Source: Yponomeuta sedellus
Lineage: Eukaryota > Arthropoda > Insecta > Lepidoptera > Yponomeutidae
Reading direction: 5' to 3'
Assembly: GCA_934045075.1 (NCBI GenBank)
Contig: OW203726.1
Coordinates: forward strand, 10,263,527-10,327,526
DNA length: 64,000 nucleotides
In this document: in pieces, positions 13,025 through 23,000 of the stretch
How the letters are laid out: every line of letters starts with the position of its first letter
Numbering within the stretch: the first letter of the stretch is position 1
The notes under the pieces: generated by a model
What the model was told of the DNA's origin: nothing
Databases searched by the model: none
Seen by the model: only the letters and a program-made list of their open reading frames with translations
Position numbers and translations under genes: made by a program

Positions 13025-13569
13025 GTAGGGTGCACATGAAGTTCCATAAGTTCCACGGTTGTCAACCTAAAGTGTTTTATTTCTTGCTCAGTGTCAAATC
13101 TCCAAACTATTCTTTGATAATCTCTATCTCTTTCATCCATGATCAACCGTCTGAACATCTGACGTATGTCAGCGATAAGTACTACTGGGTATCGTCTCCA
13201 TCTCAAAGTTACTTCTCTCAAATCACTCTGCAAAGCTGGCCCAATCATGAGGTTATCATTGAGCGACTTGCCATTACTTGTTTTTGCTGAGCTGTTAAAG
13301 ACTACTCTAAGCTTAGTGGTCAAATGTTGCTCATTTACCACTGTGTGGTGTGGCAGGTAATAGACTGATAAGGATTTTTCATTCTGTGTATCACTTGGTA
13401 AGACTGGTTCCATGTGGCCTTGTTGTAAATAGTCTTCCATGAATTCATTGTATTTTGCTCGTAGTTCCGGCTGTCTCTTTAGCTTGCCTTCTAAACTAGC
13501 AAACCTTTTTAAGGCTAGTGTGGCTGATTCACCTAAGTCTGGTGGTTGTGTGATAAAAGGCATTCTCAC
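13015..13569 (-). pseudogene. BEL reverse transcriptase N-terminal part
   Basis: A 184-codon frame with RT fingers/palm motifs: LRVVFNSSAKTSNGKSLND and VVLIADIRQMFRRL, the latter with the first catalytic Asp. The final residues after RLTTV are frame-shifted and do not belong to RT. The frame is in phase with the upstream gag-protease segment, from which one stop codon near 13609 separates it. The real start is therefore further upstream and the Met at 13569 is not a biological start. Confidence 0.9.
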
Positions 13570-13608
13570 AGTGTAGCGTCCATCCTTTGCTCTTTGATGC
13601 GAATTTTC

Positions 13609-14691
13609 TCACCTTATCTCTAGATTTGTCAATGTTCTCTTCTCTGTGATTTCTTCTAGCTCCCAGAAATTCCTAAGGAGAGTGTCTAGTTCTACCTTGA
13701 CATGGTATATATGAACTCTGCTACATGCATTATTATTTGTTGTAACCTTGCCAGAAATTAACCAACCCAGTGTAATTTTCTGTGATATAAGTGAACTATT
13801 CTCGTTCTTAAGCGTCATCAACCCTTCTTGTATTATGTCAGCATAAATATCAGCTCCTAGGATGAGATCTATTTGACCTGGATTTAGGTAAGTGGGATCA
13901 GCTAAGTCTAACTGTTGCAGCTGTGGCCAATCAACATTAGCAGTTTTCTCTGGGACATAAGATGTTAAAGAAGGTAATACATATGCTGTAACTCTTGTTC
14001 TGGATTCAGAATTGTCTCTCTTTTTTATCTCAAACTCCACTTTTGCTCTTGTAACAGATTTGGATGACCCAACTCCGGTTACCTCTCCTCGAATGGGTGT
14101 ACGGTTTAGACCCAGAACTTGGCATGATGCTTCTGTGATAAGGCAGGCTTGTGAACCTTGATCCACTAGGGCTCGGAGTGTATGTGTGGTGTTGTCTCTT
14201 TGGGACTGCACTCTCACTAATGCAGTTGTCAATAGAACTCGACTTTGCAGGCTCGAGGTTTCTGTCATAGTATGATTCATTGTTGTCATTACTGGGGAAT
14301 TCACTTCTGGTTGTTCATTAACTGATAGCTCACTTGTGACGGTAGCGTTGCCATCCTCATGTATCAAGCTATTGTGTCTTCGGCCACAATTAAAACATTT
14401 AGTGGACTGTAAACAGCTTTTGACTAGGTGGCCAGGTTTAAGACAGTTGAAACATAGTTTGCTCCTTTGTATAAAATCTTTCTTATGTAGATCCAGACTA
14501 CTGAAATCTTGACAATAGTATATTTTGTGATCTCCCTTGCAATACAAACATGTTTGATGTGGAGTGATTCCTGTAGTGAAAGTCTTTGTTGGTGGCACTA
14601 CTCTTGAATGTGCTGATTCCTTGTATTTTACAGCTTCAAGTGTACGAAATCTATGCTCTAGGAAGGTTGACATATCTTTCCAAGTAGGCAA
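13609..14691 (-). pseudogene. BEL gag zinc knuckles and aspartic protease
   Basis: A 360-codon frame. Residues near 47-100 hold zinc knuckles, including CLYCKGDHKIYYC and CFNCLKPGHLVKSC, then CFNCGRRHNSLIH. The region around 175-190 holds the protease motif ALVDQGSQACLITE, where DQG replaces the usual DTG/DSG as in other BEL proteases. The segment is in the same frame as 14761-15390, so a single in-frame stop at about 14761 splits the original gag. Confidence 0.9.
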
Positions 14692-14760
14692 TTGATTATT
14701 AGACTTAATTCTTTGCTCAAAAAGTTTGTGTGACTCGTGATCCAGTTTCTGAATTAAGAT

Positions 14761-15390
14761 CTAAACTATCAAGTCGTCCCAGTGTTCAGTAGGTAAGTTT
14801 AGTCCTTTCAGTGTAGCTAGATATTCTGAAGTAACATCTAGTAACTCTCGAATGTTCTTAGAAGACTCTGTTGTAACTCGTCTTTGGTTCATTAGTCTAC
14901 CAATGTAAAAGTTAACTATGTCACGAGAGTTGTTGTATCTATTCAATAGCATGTTCCACATTATATCATAGTTAGCATCTGAGACCTGGATCTGTTTGAC
15001 TAAACTTTCTGCTTCACCACGTAAACTTGATTTCAAGTACTGGCACTTGTTCACTTTATTGATACTGACATTTTCATGGGCCAACGACTTATACAAGTCG
15101 TGGAAAGATAGCCACTCTCTGTAGTCTCCTGAGAATGTAGGTAACTGGACTGGGGGAAGTTTTGCAGTAATGCATGGTTGTTGTTCGACATGATCTACCA
15201 CTTGCACCACTGATTTTTGCTCTGCCACATGCTCGAGTTTCTCTTTAAGTATGGTTTTTTTGTCTAAATATGCATCCAGGCATTGATCATAAATAATCTC
15301 TTTAAAATAATGATGTTTCTCTTTTTGAGGTTGGGTTATAATCATACTAATATGTCTTTCTTGAAAACGCCTCCAAAGGTCCTCTAACAT
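14761..15390 (-). pseudogene. BEL gag N-terminal part
   Basis: A 209-codon frame with LPPVQLPTFSGDYREWLSFH, the conserved gag start of BEL/Pao elements (DUF1759 family), followed by helical sequence and ending in WDDLIV before an in-frame TAG. A stop lies two codons beyond the ATG upstream, so 15390 is the earliest start in this frame. The N-terminal part is shorter than I would expect for the family, so more may be lost. Confidence 0.85.
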
Positions 15391-15909
15391 CTCTAGTTAA
15401 CCCTTTGTGACCCTATCTTTTCCACACTTTTTGAAGTTGACATGCAGCCTTTTTATTTGCTCAAAACAATCAAGTTGTGCAATTTAGATTTTCTCCATTT
15501 TACCTTCTTTGCAATTAAGTCGACAAACACACAAAATTCACTGATAAATGTGATATTTTTAAGTTCTTATTTCTACGACTCACGTGTACCAAAATCCATA
15601 AAACAGTAATCCTTTGCATAAGGTACTTCAAACACTTCACAATCACAAACTATAGCTCGTTTTTCACTTCACTTTTACAGAATTTCCACATTCAAACTGT
15701 TTTCACACTATTTATTTCGTTTTTCCACACAAATTTTTCAACTAAAAATGGCGTCCTTATATGTCGCTGCGTTAGCGCCTTTGTTGAATTGATGTCCAAC
15801 GTTGGATCACTTCTAAGGAATATTGTTTAGTTTTATATTGTTTTAGTTTTATTATGAACTCTAATGCCCACGGTTTTGTTGTATTTCTATCCGGCGGAGA
15901 TGGACCAAA
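15391..15909 (-). other. BEL 5' untranslated region with candidate primer-binding site
   Basis: No coding frame. Immediately inside the 5' LTR, minus-strand sequence from 15909 reads TTTGGTCCATCTCCGCCGG. The TGGTCCATCTCCGCC part begins with TGG, as a tRNA primer-binding site should. I could not assign the tRNA. Confidence 0.5.
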
Positions 15910-16077
15910 TGTTTGGGCATTAAAACTATGGTTTGCTGTGATACTAAAAAAAAAACTCGTTTTATAGCTAAGGTACACATATAAATAATCAAAGATGAGA
16001 CACAAACATGTTGTGATTTAGAAACTGTATAACGCCATCTAGTGAAATTCAAAGTAAAATTAGTTATATTTTAAATA
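15910..16077 (-). repeat. BEL/Pao 5' LTR (right copy)
   Basis: A 168-bp partner of 9960-10126 with about 7 substitutions and a one-base difference in an A run. Its last bases are TA rather than CA, a probable C-to-T change after insertion. Confidence 0.9.
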
Positions 16078-16082
16078 ACCCC

Positions 16083-16570
16083 GTTCACTCCCATAAGGGT
16101 AAAATTTAGAAAAACAGCGAAATATGTGTTTAATAAATTGTGTTGAAGAGTATTTTCAGTTTCAAGAAAATTAGACAACATTCTTTATAACTCCCATACA
16201 AATTTTGGCAACCCTTTTCGCCCCCTTAGGGGTAGAATTTCAAAAAATTGTCCTTGTCTACATTATATATAGACCATCTGTGCAAAATTTCAGCTTCCTA
16301 GGTCCAACGGCTTGGGCTGGGGGTTGATAAGTGAGTCAGTCAGTCAGGACTTTGAATTTTATTTATATAGATAGATTCTTTATAACTCCCATACAAATGT
16401 TGGCACCCCTTTTCGCCTTCTTAGGGTTGAATTTAAAAAAATCCGGTCTTATTCCTTGCCTACATTATATATAGACCCTCTGTGCAAAATTTCAGCTTCC
16501 TAGGTCACTGACTTTGATGACTGAGTCTGTCAGTCAGTCAGGACTTTGAATTTTATTCGTATAGATAGAC
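16083..16570. repeat. RTE-like 3' region, tandemly duplicated tail
   Basis: Continues the fragment interrupted at 9959. The block starting TTCTTTATAACTCCCATACA occurs near 16181 and again at about 16376. Each copy runs through AAAATTTCAGCTTCCTAGGT to TTGAATTTTATT and a TATAGATAGA tail, a period of roughly 190 bp. No coding region. Confidence 0.6.
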
Positions 16571-16689
16571 GAATTTAATGCTGCTTAGCAGTATTGCCAC
16601 GACAAGATAAATAATATCTCATTGTATGAGTGTAGATTTGCTTTCGGTTCAATACTAAACATATATTATATAAGTAGCCATTGAGGCAA

Positions 16690-16921
16690 ATATTAACGAA
16701 AGATTGACGAAACAAATTTATGTTGCGATTGTGAGTGGAAGGGCTGGTAAGGGTCGTCCCAGGCGGACATACATCGACCAGATAGGGGATGTATCGGCAC
16801 GAACCGGCATGCGTGCATGCAACGACTTATGAACGTTGATGAAGCGAAGGTGGTCTGTCAGGATCGTGGCAAGTGGCAGTCCCTGGTCTCTGCCTACCCC
16901 TCTGGGATACAGGCGTGAGGT
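16690..16921 (+). pseudogene. LINE ORF2 C-terminal remnant (GKGRPRR type), copy 1
   Basis: Interrupted plus-strand coding remnants read GRAGKGRPRRTYIDQIGDV and, in another frame, MKRRWSVRIVASGSPWSLPT. These match the C-terminal tail of insect endonuclease-reverse transcriptases, which ends in an R-S-x-W...SAYP type sequence. A second copy lies at 44295-44610. The insertion ends in the ATGT tail that follows. Confidence 0.65.
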
Positions 16922-17191
16922 TATGTATGTATGTATGTATGTATGTATGTATGTATGTATGTATGTATGTATGTATGTATGTATGTATGTATGTATGTAT
17001 GTATGTATGTATGTATGTATGTATGTATGTATGTATGTATGTATGTATGTATGTATGTATGTATGTATGTATGTATGTATGTATGTATGTATGTATGTAT
17101 GTATGTATGTATGTATGTATGTATGTATGTATGTATGTATGTATGTATGTATGTATGTATGTATGTATGTATGTATGTATGTATGTATGTA
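16922..17191. repeat. (ATGT)n microsatellite, about 67 units
   Basis: About 270 bp of uninterrupted ATGT tetranucleotide directly abutting the LINE 3' end. Long open frames on both strands (repeating MYVC or YIHT) are artefacts of this repeat. Confidence 0.98.
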
Positions 17192-17624
17192 TAAGTATAG
17201 CATTGAAGATGGCAGTAGCGCATCGGCGGAACGCTTGTAGTGTGATGACATCTCACCTACACAATCGTAGTCACATAAGTAACATGATCTCAAAGCGATT
17301 AACAGTCCAATCCAATCAGTCGGTCACTCTATGCTGAGGATCGTGGCTGCTATAACGAGAATGGGCATAGAGTGCTCACCATCTGGATCCGTCGTCGTTT
17401 GCTGTGTAGACGCTTAGTGAAACTTAAGTCACAAAGCCTAGTCTGTCCACAAATCGCTTCGATTGCACCATATTGTACCACTGCTATTGTCCAACTAATT
17501 TGTGGATGGAGAAATAAAGATTTTTGTATTGTACTGTATTGTATTATAGTAAGTTTTGTTTTCTTGGTGATCTAATTAGCAGGTGGTCTGTCAAACTCTC
17601 TTCACCTCCATATTGCCCGGCGTA
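17192..17624. other. No gene seen
   Basis: Moderate-complexity sequence after the microsatellite, with no recognised coding or repeat family. A GTATT run lies near 17520-17545. Confidence 0.45.
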
Positions 17625-17850
17625 ATGCTATACTATAGCTGTACCCTGCAGTATTACCCAAGGTGTATTTCAAAAATAAATTGTGTGCTAACAGTATACA
17701 ATATTTAACCGTAGCCTATGTGTTAATCCATGGTGTCAGCTAACTCCATACCAAATTTTATTAAAATCGCTCCAGCCGTTTAGACGTGAAGACGTAACAA
17801 ACATACACTCACAAACTTTTGCCTTTATAATATTATTGTGATTCAAGGCT
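17625..17850 (+). mobile_element. RTE-like 3' end, copy A
   Basis: Contains TAGCTGTACCCTGC, CCTATGTGTTAATCCATGG, AAAATCGCTCCAGCCGTTT and ACAAACTTTTGCCTTTATAA, ending near TATTATTGTGATT. The same ordered blocks occur at 55738-55888. This is a common non-LTR 3' end in moths and butterflies. Coding sequence is absent. Confidence 0.55.
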
Positions 17851-17894
17851 ATAAGGTGCGATGTGTCCAAAGAAATACAGAATACATTGCTGCG

Positions 17895-17992
17895 AAATAC
17901 TCGATAGGCCCATAATGGGCATTATCCCCTATGATAGCACAACGTGGCTCTCTTTAGGGGAGGGCTGTGTCCAGCAGTGGACTAGTATAGCC

Positions 17993-18022
<30 letters not shown>
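17895..18022 (+). mobile_element. Retroelement 3' end with (GAC)n tail, copy 2
   Basis: Shares GTCCAGCAGTGGACTAGTAT and the GCCTGA end with 53309-53485, then carries about nine GAC units. It is the forward-strand counterpart of 7471-7640. Confidence 0.65.
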
Positions 18023-18023
<1 letters not shown>

Positions 18024-18188
18024 TCGATAGGCGTGTTCGGGTCTTGCGCTCCTTAAGTATGGTATAAAGGTCTCAGCAGACCAGGGAATCAGGCAGTAGG
18101 CGGCGCCAGAACCGTATCTCAAATGCATCCATCCTTTTCGGCACTTTTCTCTCTATAATCCAGGTGTTTGAGCCATACAATAAGATAT

Positions 18189-18395
18189 AGTCTGTTAGCT
18201 TTTAGAAAATACCTCGGCTACTATCGGATAGAATCGGATATATTCGTGTAATAGAAATATCGCAAATAATATGACACTTAATTAAATAAACTTAATAAGA
18301 AAAGTTTTATCCAGAGCAGGAAGTACTATTACACTCGTGTGCTTTTGGCGAAAATCGAAGCCTACTCTAGAGCCCGAGGTATATTCTTAGAGCTA
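18189..18395. mobile_element. MITE (AGTCTGTTAGC family), copy 2
   Basis: Begins AGTCTGTTAGCTTTTAGAAA, contains TACCTCGGCTACTATCGGAT, and has CCTACTCTAGAGCCCGAGGT near the right end, as in 6845-7067. The right terminal repeat is diverged. Confidence 0.65.
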
Positions 18396-18417
18396 AGTAA
18401 TGGCTGGACCAGTCATA

Positions 18418-18551
18418 GGGCCGGTTTCTGAATTGAGAATTGTACTTAGTAAATACTTAGGTAACGTTCTGTCTCGCTCTTTTCTGACAAATTTAAAGAA
18501 ACAACACTACAGTTAACTATTTACTTAGTGAAATTCTCAACTCAGAAACTC
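18418..18551. mobile_element. MITE (GCCGGTTTC family), copy 2
   Basis: Begins GGGCCGGTTTCTGAATTGAG and ends AAATTCTCAACTCAGAAACT. It is inverted relative to 8605-8737, with shared internal blocks. Confidence 0.65.
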
Positions 18552-18666
18552 ACTTCTACTGGACTTCCTCTAGTTAGATCGTTCCTTCAATACGTTTTCC
18601 TCTACCGATAATAGTAGATTAACAGATTTTTTGTGTTCGAGAAACTGGGGCTTATCCTAATCTTAC

Positions 18667-18775
18667 CTCTCTTTCCTCAGCTCGCTGTTCCGCTTGCGGA
18701 AGTTGGCGACGAGGACTTGCATCTCGGCGGAATGCCGCTCGTACACCTGCGACAGTTGCTGGGTGAAGTCCGCCA
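18667..18775 (-). CDS. Internal exon of an unidentified coiled-coil protein gene
   Basis: On the minus strand a pyrimidine-containing intron end, GGTTTCAG, joins a 109-nt open segment that ends ...AAAGAGAG and is followed by the donor GTAAGA. In the frame starting at the third base it reads FTQQLSQVYERHSAEMQVLV, then ANFRKRNSELRKE. This is a charged, heptad-like helix with strong third-position G/C, quite unlike the AT-rich flanks. It is therefore a likely host exon, phase 2 in and phase 2 out. No other exons of this gene were found in the window, so its introns must be long and repeat-filled. I do not recognise the protein; coiled-coil exons of this kind occur in many cytoskeletal and scaffold proteins. 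A second frame is also open across the exon but has no protein character. Confidence 0.65.
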
Positions 18776-18832
18776 CTGAAACCAAGAAGACAGAATGACC
18801 TTCTAAGGGTGTCAGTTTTTCTTTGACATGTT

Positions 18833-19193
18833 GTTGTTGTCAACCCTTGTATGTCCCCACTGCTGGGGACATACAAGGGTCTCTTCCTGCATCGCAGGAA
18901 GGTTAGGCCTTACTCCACCACTGGGGCCAAGTCCGGGTTGGTGGAGGATTGTAAGACAGTGGCGGGCCTTACTGTCAGAAGTTATCAAGCCGCCCATAAG
19001 GCCTCTGACATGGCTTAACGACTGCCATTATATGACGGCCGGCACCAACGGCTCATCGTGCCTTGCGAAGCACGGAAGCGCTCGGAAAAATGCCACTAGC
19101 GGTAGTCACGGGACAATCACCCATCCTGTACCTGACCGCACCTTTTGTTGCTTAAGCAAGTGATTGATTCCAATCACTCGGTTCGCCTAGGTC
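18833..19193 (-). mobile_element. 5S rRNA-like SINE, full-length copy 1
   Basis: On the minus strand the 5' part includes the stretch AAGCAACAAAAGGTGCGGTC and a GGATGGGTGA box. These align with box A, intermediate element and box C of 5S rRNA genes. The 3' part ends in CCCCAGCAGTGGGGACATAC and AAGGGTTGA. Same family as 43878, 52138, 54057, 61286 and 62128. The frames over it are not genes. Confidence 0.7.
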
Positions 19194-19304
19194 ACGAGAC
19201 ATATTCAGACAATATTTACTTAGAGCTCTTCATTCATCATTCATATTCAGACTGACATGTTGAGGCGACCCTGTCAGTGAAAGTTAATTTGTATAGGTTC
19301 TTTT

Positions 19305-19535
19305 ATATTGTTTTTGTTGCACTTACCCGTGCTAAGGACAGTTTAAAAAACCTATTTATAGGATTAAAAATTCCACACATGCCGGGACTCGAACCCGCGA
19401 CCTCTGGCTAACTGTGCCAGCGCTCTCCTAATTGAGCTAATGGGCAAGTACCGGCGTCAGTGAAATTTCGAATCTCTTTACTATGCTCTCTGTATCTTTA
19501 CTGTCTCCCTATACAGGCAGCGAGTATTGTAAAGT
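19305..19535 (-). mobile_element. tRNA-derived SINE (family A), single copy
   Basis: Minus-strand A box TTAGCTCAATTAGG and B box GGGTTCGAGTCCC lie in 19379-19447, followed by the family tail (CTATAAATAGG, then GTCCTTAGCACGGGTAAGTG). GGTTCTTTT at 19296-19304 and 19536-19544 may be a 9-bp target duplication. This copy is not palindromic. Confidence 0.75.
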
Positions 19536-19544
19536 GGTTCTTTT

Positions 19545-19882
19545 GACAACCTATATAATTTACCTTCACCAATGGTGAGAGACCACGAAGGATGGTGTGA
19601 TGAGGGAAAAGCACAGAACAGAGAAACGTACTGTGGGGAAGAGGCCTATACCCGGCAGTAGGCAGAGATGAGCTGATTATGATGATACCTTTCAATAAGT
19701 GACCTTCAACAATAGGTACACTCTTGCCTCAAGTTTTCAGTTTCTGGGTTTGATTTTGACATGTACCCTTTATTTCTAAGTTACGTACATTTTTAAGTCT
19801 GTAGTGCGATATCACTAGCTGAATTATAAGTAAATCATCGCGTGAATACCTGAGTGATCTATTTGAGTCACATTCCGGTGGT
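19545..19882. other. LINE tail and unassigned sequence left of the Mag element
   Basis: Positions 19585-19686 resemble a common insect LINE 3' end (GGCCTATACCCGGCAGTAGG, then TGATTATGATGAT). The remainder is unassigned and contains no coding frame. It ends at the AGAAT target site of the next element. Confidence 0.5.
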
Positions 19883-19887
19883 AGAAT

Positions 19888-19994
19888 TGATGTGTATGTG
19901 TTATACCGCGCTCGCAAGCGCACAGTTGTGGGCAGTAATAAACTAGCATCCATACGATACGGTTGTTGTCATTATCTACCTTCCCGACACTACA
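19888..19994 (+). repeat. Mag-like 5' LTR
   Basis: Begins TGATGTGTATG and ends CCCGACACTACA. It holds the AATAAA at about 19938, a plausible polyadenylation signal. 107 bp is unusually short for an LTR, as known for Mag elements. Confidence 0.95.
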
Positions 19995-20012
19995 CTAGCG
20001 ACGAGTCTACCC
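19995..20012 (+). promoter_or_regulatory. Mag-like primer-binding site
   Basis: Directly after the LTR (one base in) is TAGCGACGAG. This matches the complement of a serine tRNA (GCT) 3' end, TGGCGACGAG as I recall it, at 9 of 10 bases. Mag elements are known to be primed by tRNA-Ser. The second base differs from the expected G. Confidence 0.6.
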
Positions 20013-20031
20013 GTGATAAACGTTAAGAAAA

Positions 20032-23000
20032 ATGTCGAGTTACATCGGAAATCTCAACGTATTTGATCACAGCGTGCAAGAATGGCCAATCTTCAAGAGT
20101 CGGTTGAACCAATTTATTAAATTGAACGGAATAAAAAGTGAGAATACCAGCGGTCTGCTTCTAACTTACTTAGCGGATGATACCTACCGTTTGGCGAGGA
20201 ACTTGTTACATCCAAGAATATTGGAAGATGTGAAGTTCGAGGAGCTAGTTTTGGAGCTTGACAAGCATTTTACTCCGAAGCGTTGTTTGCTGGCTGAACG
20301 TGAAAAATTCTACGAGGCGAGAAGGGCTGCCGGTGAAAGTGTCCAGGAATGGGGTGTGCGCGTGAGAGGTCTTGCGGTCAACTGCGAGTTTACATCAGCG
20401 CTAGATGACATGCTCAGGGACAGGTTCGTGCTGGGCCTAACGGCGGGCCCCGAGCGCGACCGCCTGTTCGAAGTGGACGCAGGCAAGTTGACGTTCGCGA
20501 AGGCTCTGGAGGTGGCGCAGCAGGCGGCGAGCGCGAGACAAGCTCGAGCTGGAACTTTTGCCGCGTCGACTGCCCACGTCAAGGAGGAGTCTGTGTACCG
20601 AGTGAGCGCGGCGCGACCGGGCGCCGGCACTGCGGGCCGTTCTTCGGACTGCGAGGTACCACGGCGATGTTCAGTGTGCGGATTAAAAGGCCATGACGCA
20701 AACAAGTGTAGATTTAGGAACTACCGTTGCCAGATGTGCGGAGTAAAGGGGCACCTGAAGAAAGTGTGCAATAATGCAAAAAAGTCAGTGAACTCCCGTT
20801 TACATAATTTGGGTACCGACCCAGAGGTTACCGATGGTAACGATTGTGAAAATTGCCAGGAATGTCAAATCTATAACGTGAGGTATGTAAACTACTCTCC
20901 TATAATCGTGAAAGTTGATATAAAATCCATGGAACTCGAAATGGAGCTAGACTCGGGATCTGGCAGTTCAGTTATTTCTGACACCCTGTATAAAAAACAC
21001 TTTTCAGATTTAAATCTAAGTCAATGTGATATGACGATGTGCCTATACAACGGTCATAAAATCTCTCCTTTGGGATATTTTGTAACAAAAGTTACCTACC
21101 AAAATAAATCACACGATTTAAAAATATATGTAGTATTCAATGGCGGTCCGCCTTTACTGGGAAGGGATTTTATGACGAAATTTGGGTTGTTTTTTACATC
21201 GTCAAATAATAACATTGATTCCGAGAAGCGCTCGAGTGAAGTGCCTCAGTTACTAAGGGAGTTTTCAGAATTATTTAATGGTGAACTAGGCAAGTTCAAC
21301 AAATTTACAATAGATTTACGACTTAAGGAAGGGGTAGTACCAAAATTTTTTAAGCCGCGCACAGTTCCGTTCGCTTTAAAACAGGCAGTAGAAGATGAAT
21401 TAAATAGGCTCGTGGAGGTAGGCATACTAGTTCCCGTTAAATTTTCAAAGTATGCGACACCTATTGTACCTGTTTTGAAAGAGAACGGAAAGGTCAAGAT
21501 AGCGGGTGATTATTCGGTTACGCTAAATAAAGATTTATTTATTGACAAATATCCCATGCCTCGCATTGAGGAGGTATTTGCTAAGCTCGGCGGTGGTGAG
21601 AGTTACACGAAAATCGACCTTAGTAATGCGTATAATCAGTGGGTATTATCTGAATCTTCACAAGAGCTAACTACAATTAATACCTCGAAGGGGTTATTCA
21701 AATACACTCGATTGGTTTACGGTTTAGCAAACGCACCTGCGATTTTCCAAAGATCGATGGAAACGCTCCTGGCAGGCATCGAAGGTGTCAGCTGTTGGTT
21801 AGACGACGTGTGCGTCACCGGGCCCTCCGTAGAGATACATTTAGCTAGACTGCGAGAAGTACTAAGTAGAATGAGGAACGCGGGGCTTAGGTTGCAGCGA
21901 GAAAAATGTGTTTTCTTTCAAGAGAGTGTTACATATTTAGGCTATGTAATAAGCAAAGATGGGCTTTGTGCGTGCAAAAATAAAGTAGAAGCTATAGTAA
22001 AAGCTCCTAGGCCAAAGAACGTATTAGAGGTAAAAAGATTTCTTGGGGTTGTTAATTATTATCGTAATTTTATACCCGGGGCGTCGACGAAATTAGGCCC
22101 GTTGCATGAATTGCTCCGCGCGGATGCTAAGTGGGAGTGGGGCGATAGGCAGGAACGCGCGTATGTGACTGTGAAGGAAGAATTGGCTTCCGGTCGGATG
22201 CTGGCCCATTTTGACCCAAATTCGCAATTGGTATTGACTGTCGATGCAAGCCCACAGGGGTTGGGAGCGGTATTAGCCCAGCTAGATAGTGAGGGTAGGG
22301 AGCGCCCACTGGCTTTCGCATCTAGATCTCTGGCTTGTAGTGAAAAAAACTACAGTCAGATACAGAAAGAGGCCACGGCCATTGTATTTGGCGTTAAACA
22401 CTTTCATCAGTTTTTATACGGCCGTCAAGTACCTTTTGTACTTAAAACTGACCACCAGCCATTGTTGTCAATTTTTGGTAATAAGGCTGGTATATCAGTG
22501 ATGACTGCATCAAGGCTGCAACGATACGCAATATTATTATCTGCATACAACTATAAAGTACAATACATAAGTGCGGATAAAAACATAGTGGCCGATTATT
22601 TTTCGCGCGCGCCACTGTCCGAGTCAGACTCTGCTAGGGTCGAAATGAAGGCAGTCGACAGATCATTTTTAAATTTCCTGGATAGGAACATCACGCCCGT
22701 TAACTATGGCGACATAAGACGGGCTACGAAAGCAGATAAAATATTGCAAACAGTGATTAGCTATATGAATAACGGTTGGCCTCGCAAAATTAAATGTAAG
22801 AATGTTTTGCCTTTCTTTTATTGCAAGGCAGATTTAGAGGTAGATAGCGGATGTATTTTTCGCGGTCACAGGATTGTCATACCGGGCGAGTATCGTGAGC
22901 GTATGCTAAAGGAGTTGCATTCGGGTCATTTTGGCGTGGTCAAGACGAAAAGTTCGGCTAGGAGTAGATTCTGGTGGCCCGCAATTGATAAAGATATTGA

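Larger units (their letters stand above)
9960..16077 (-). mobile_element. BEL/Pao LTR retrotransposon, decayed
   Basis: Two direct LTRs (9960-10126 and 15910-16077) start TGTTTGGGCATT and end TTTTAAACA or TTTTAAATA. They are flanked by the 5-bp target duplication ACCCC at 9955-9959 and 16078-16082. Reading on the minus strand, the internal part carries gag with CCHC knuckles, an aspartic protease, RT with a YMDD box, RNase H and an integrase followed by its C-terminal domain. That order, and a gag region resembling the Pao DUF1759/DUF1758 families, identify BEL/Pao. The LTRs differ at about 7 of 167 positions plus one indel. At least three in-frame stops and three frame changes break the coding region, so this copy is old and inactive. 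Confidence 0.95.

Noticed and set aside
12255..13360. Plus-strand frames opposite the BEL pol region
   Set aside because: They are antisense shadows of the RT/RNase H coding sequence.
16718..17337. Long open frames of repeating MYVC or YIHT over 16.7-17.3 kb
   Set aside because: They are produced by the ATGT tetranucleotide array and have no start, domain or conservation signal.
18667..18775. Naming the exon as TACC or another specific coiled-coil protein
   Set aside because: The spacing of the YR/FR-K-x-N-E-x-L type residues did not align well with what I remember of TACC proteins, so no name is given.
18652..18876. The 74-codon minus frame overlapping the coiled-coil exon
   Set aside because: It uses a different frame from the exon reading, runs through both splice sites, and its residues (AAFRRDASPRRQLP) look like off-frame GC-rich sequence.
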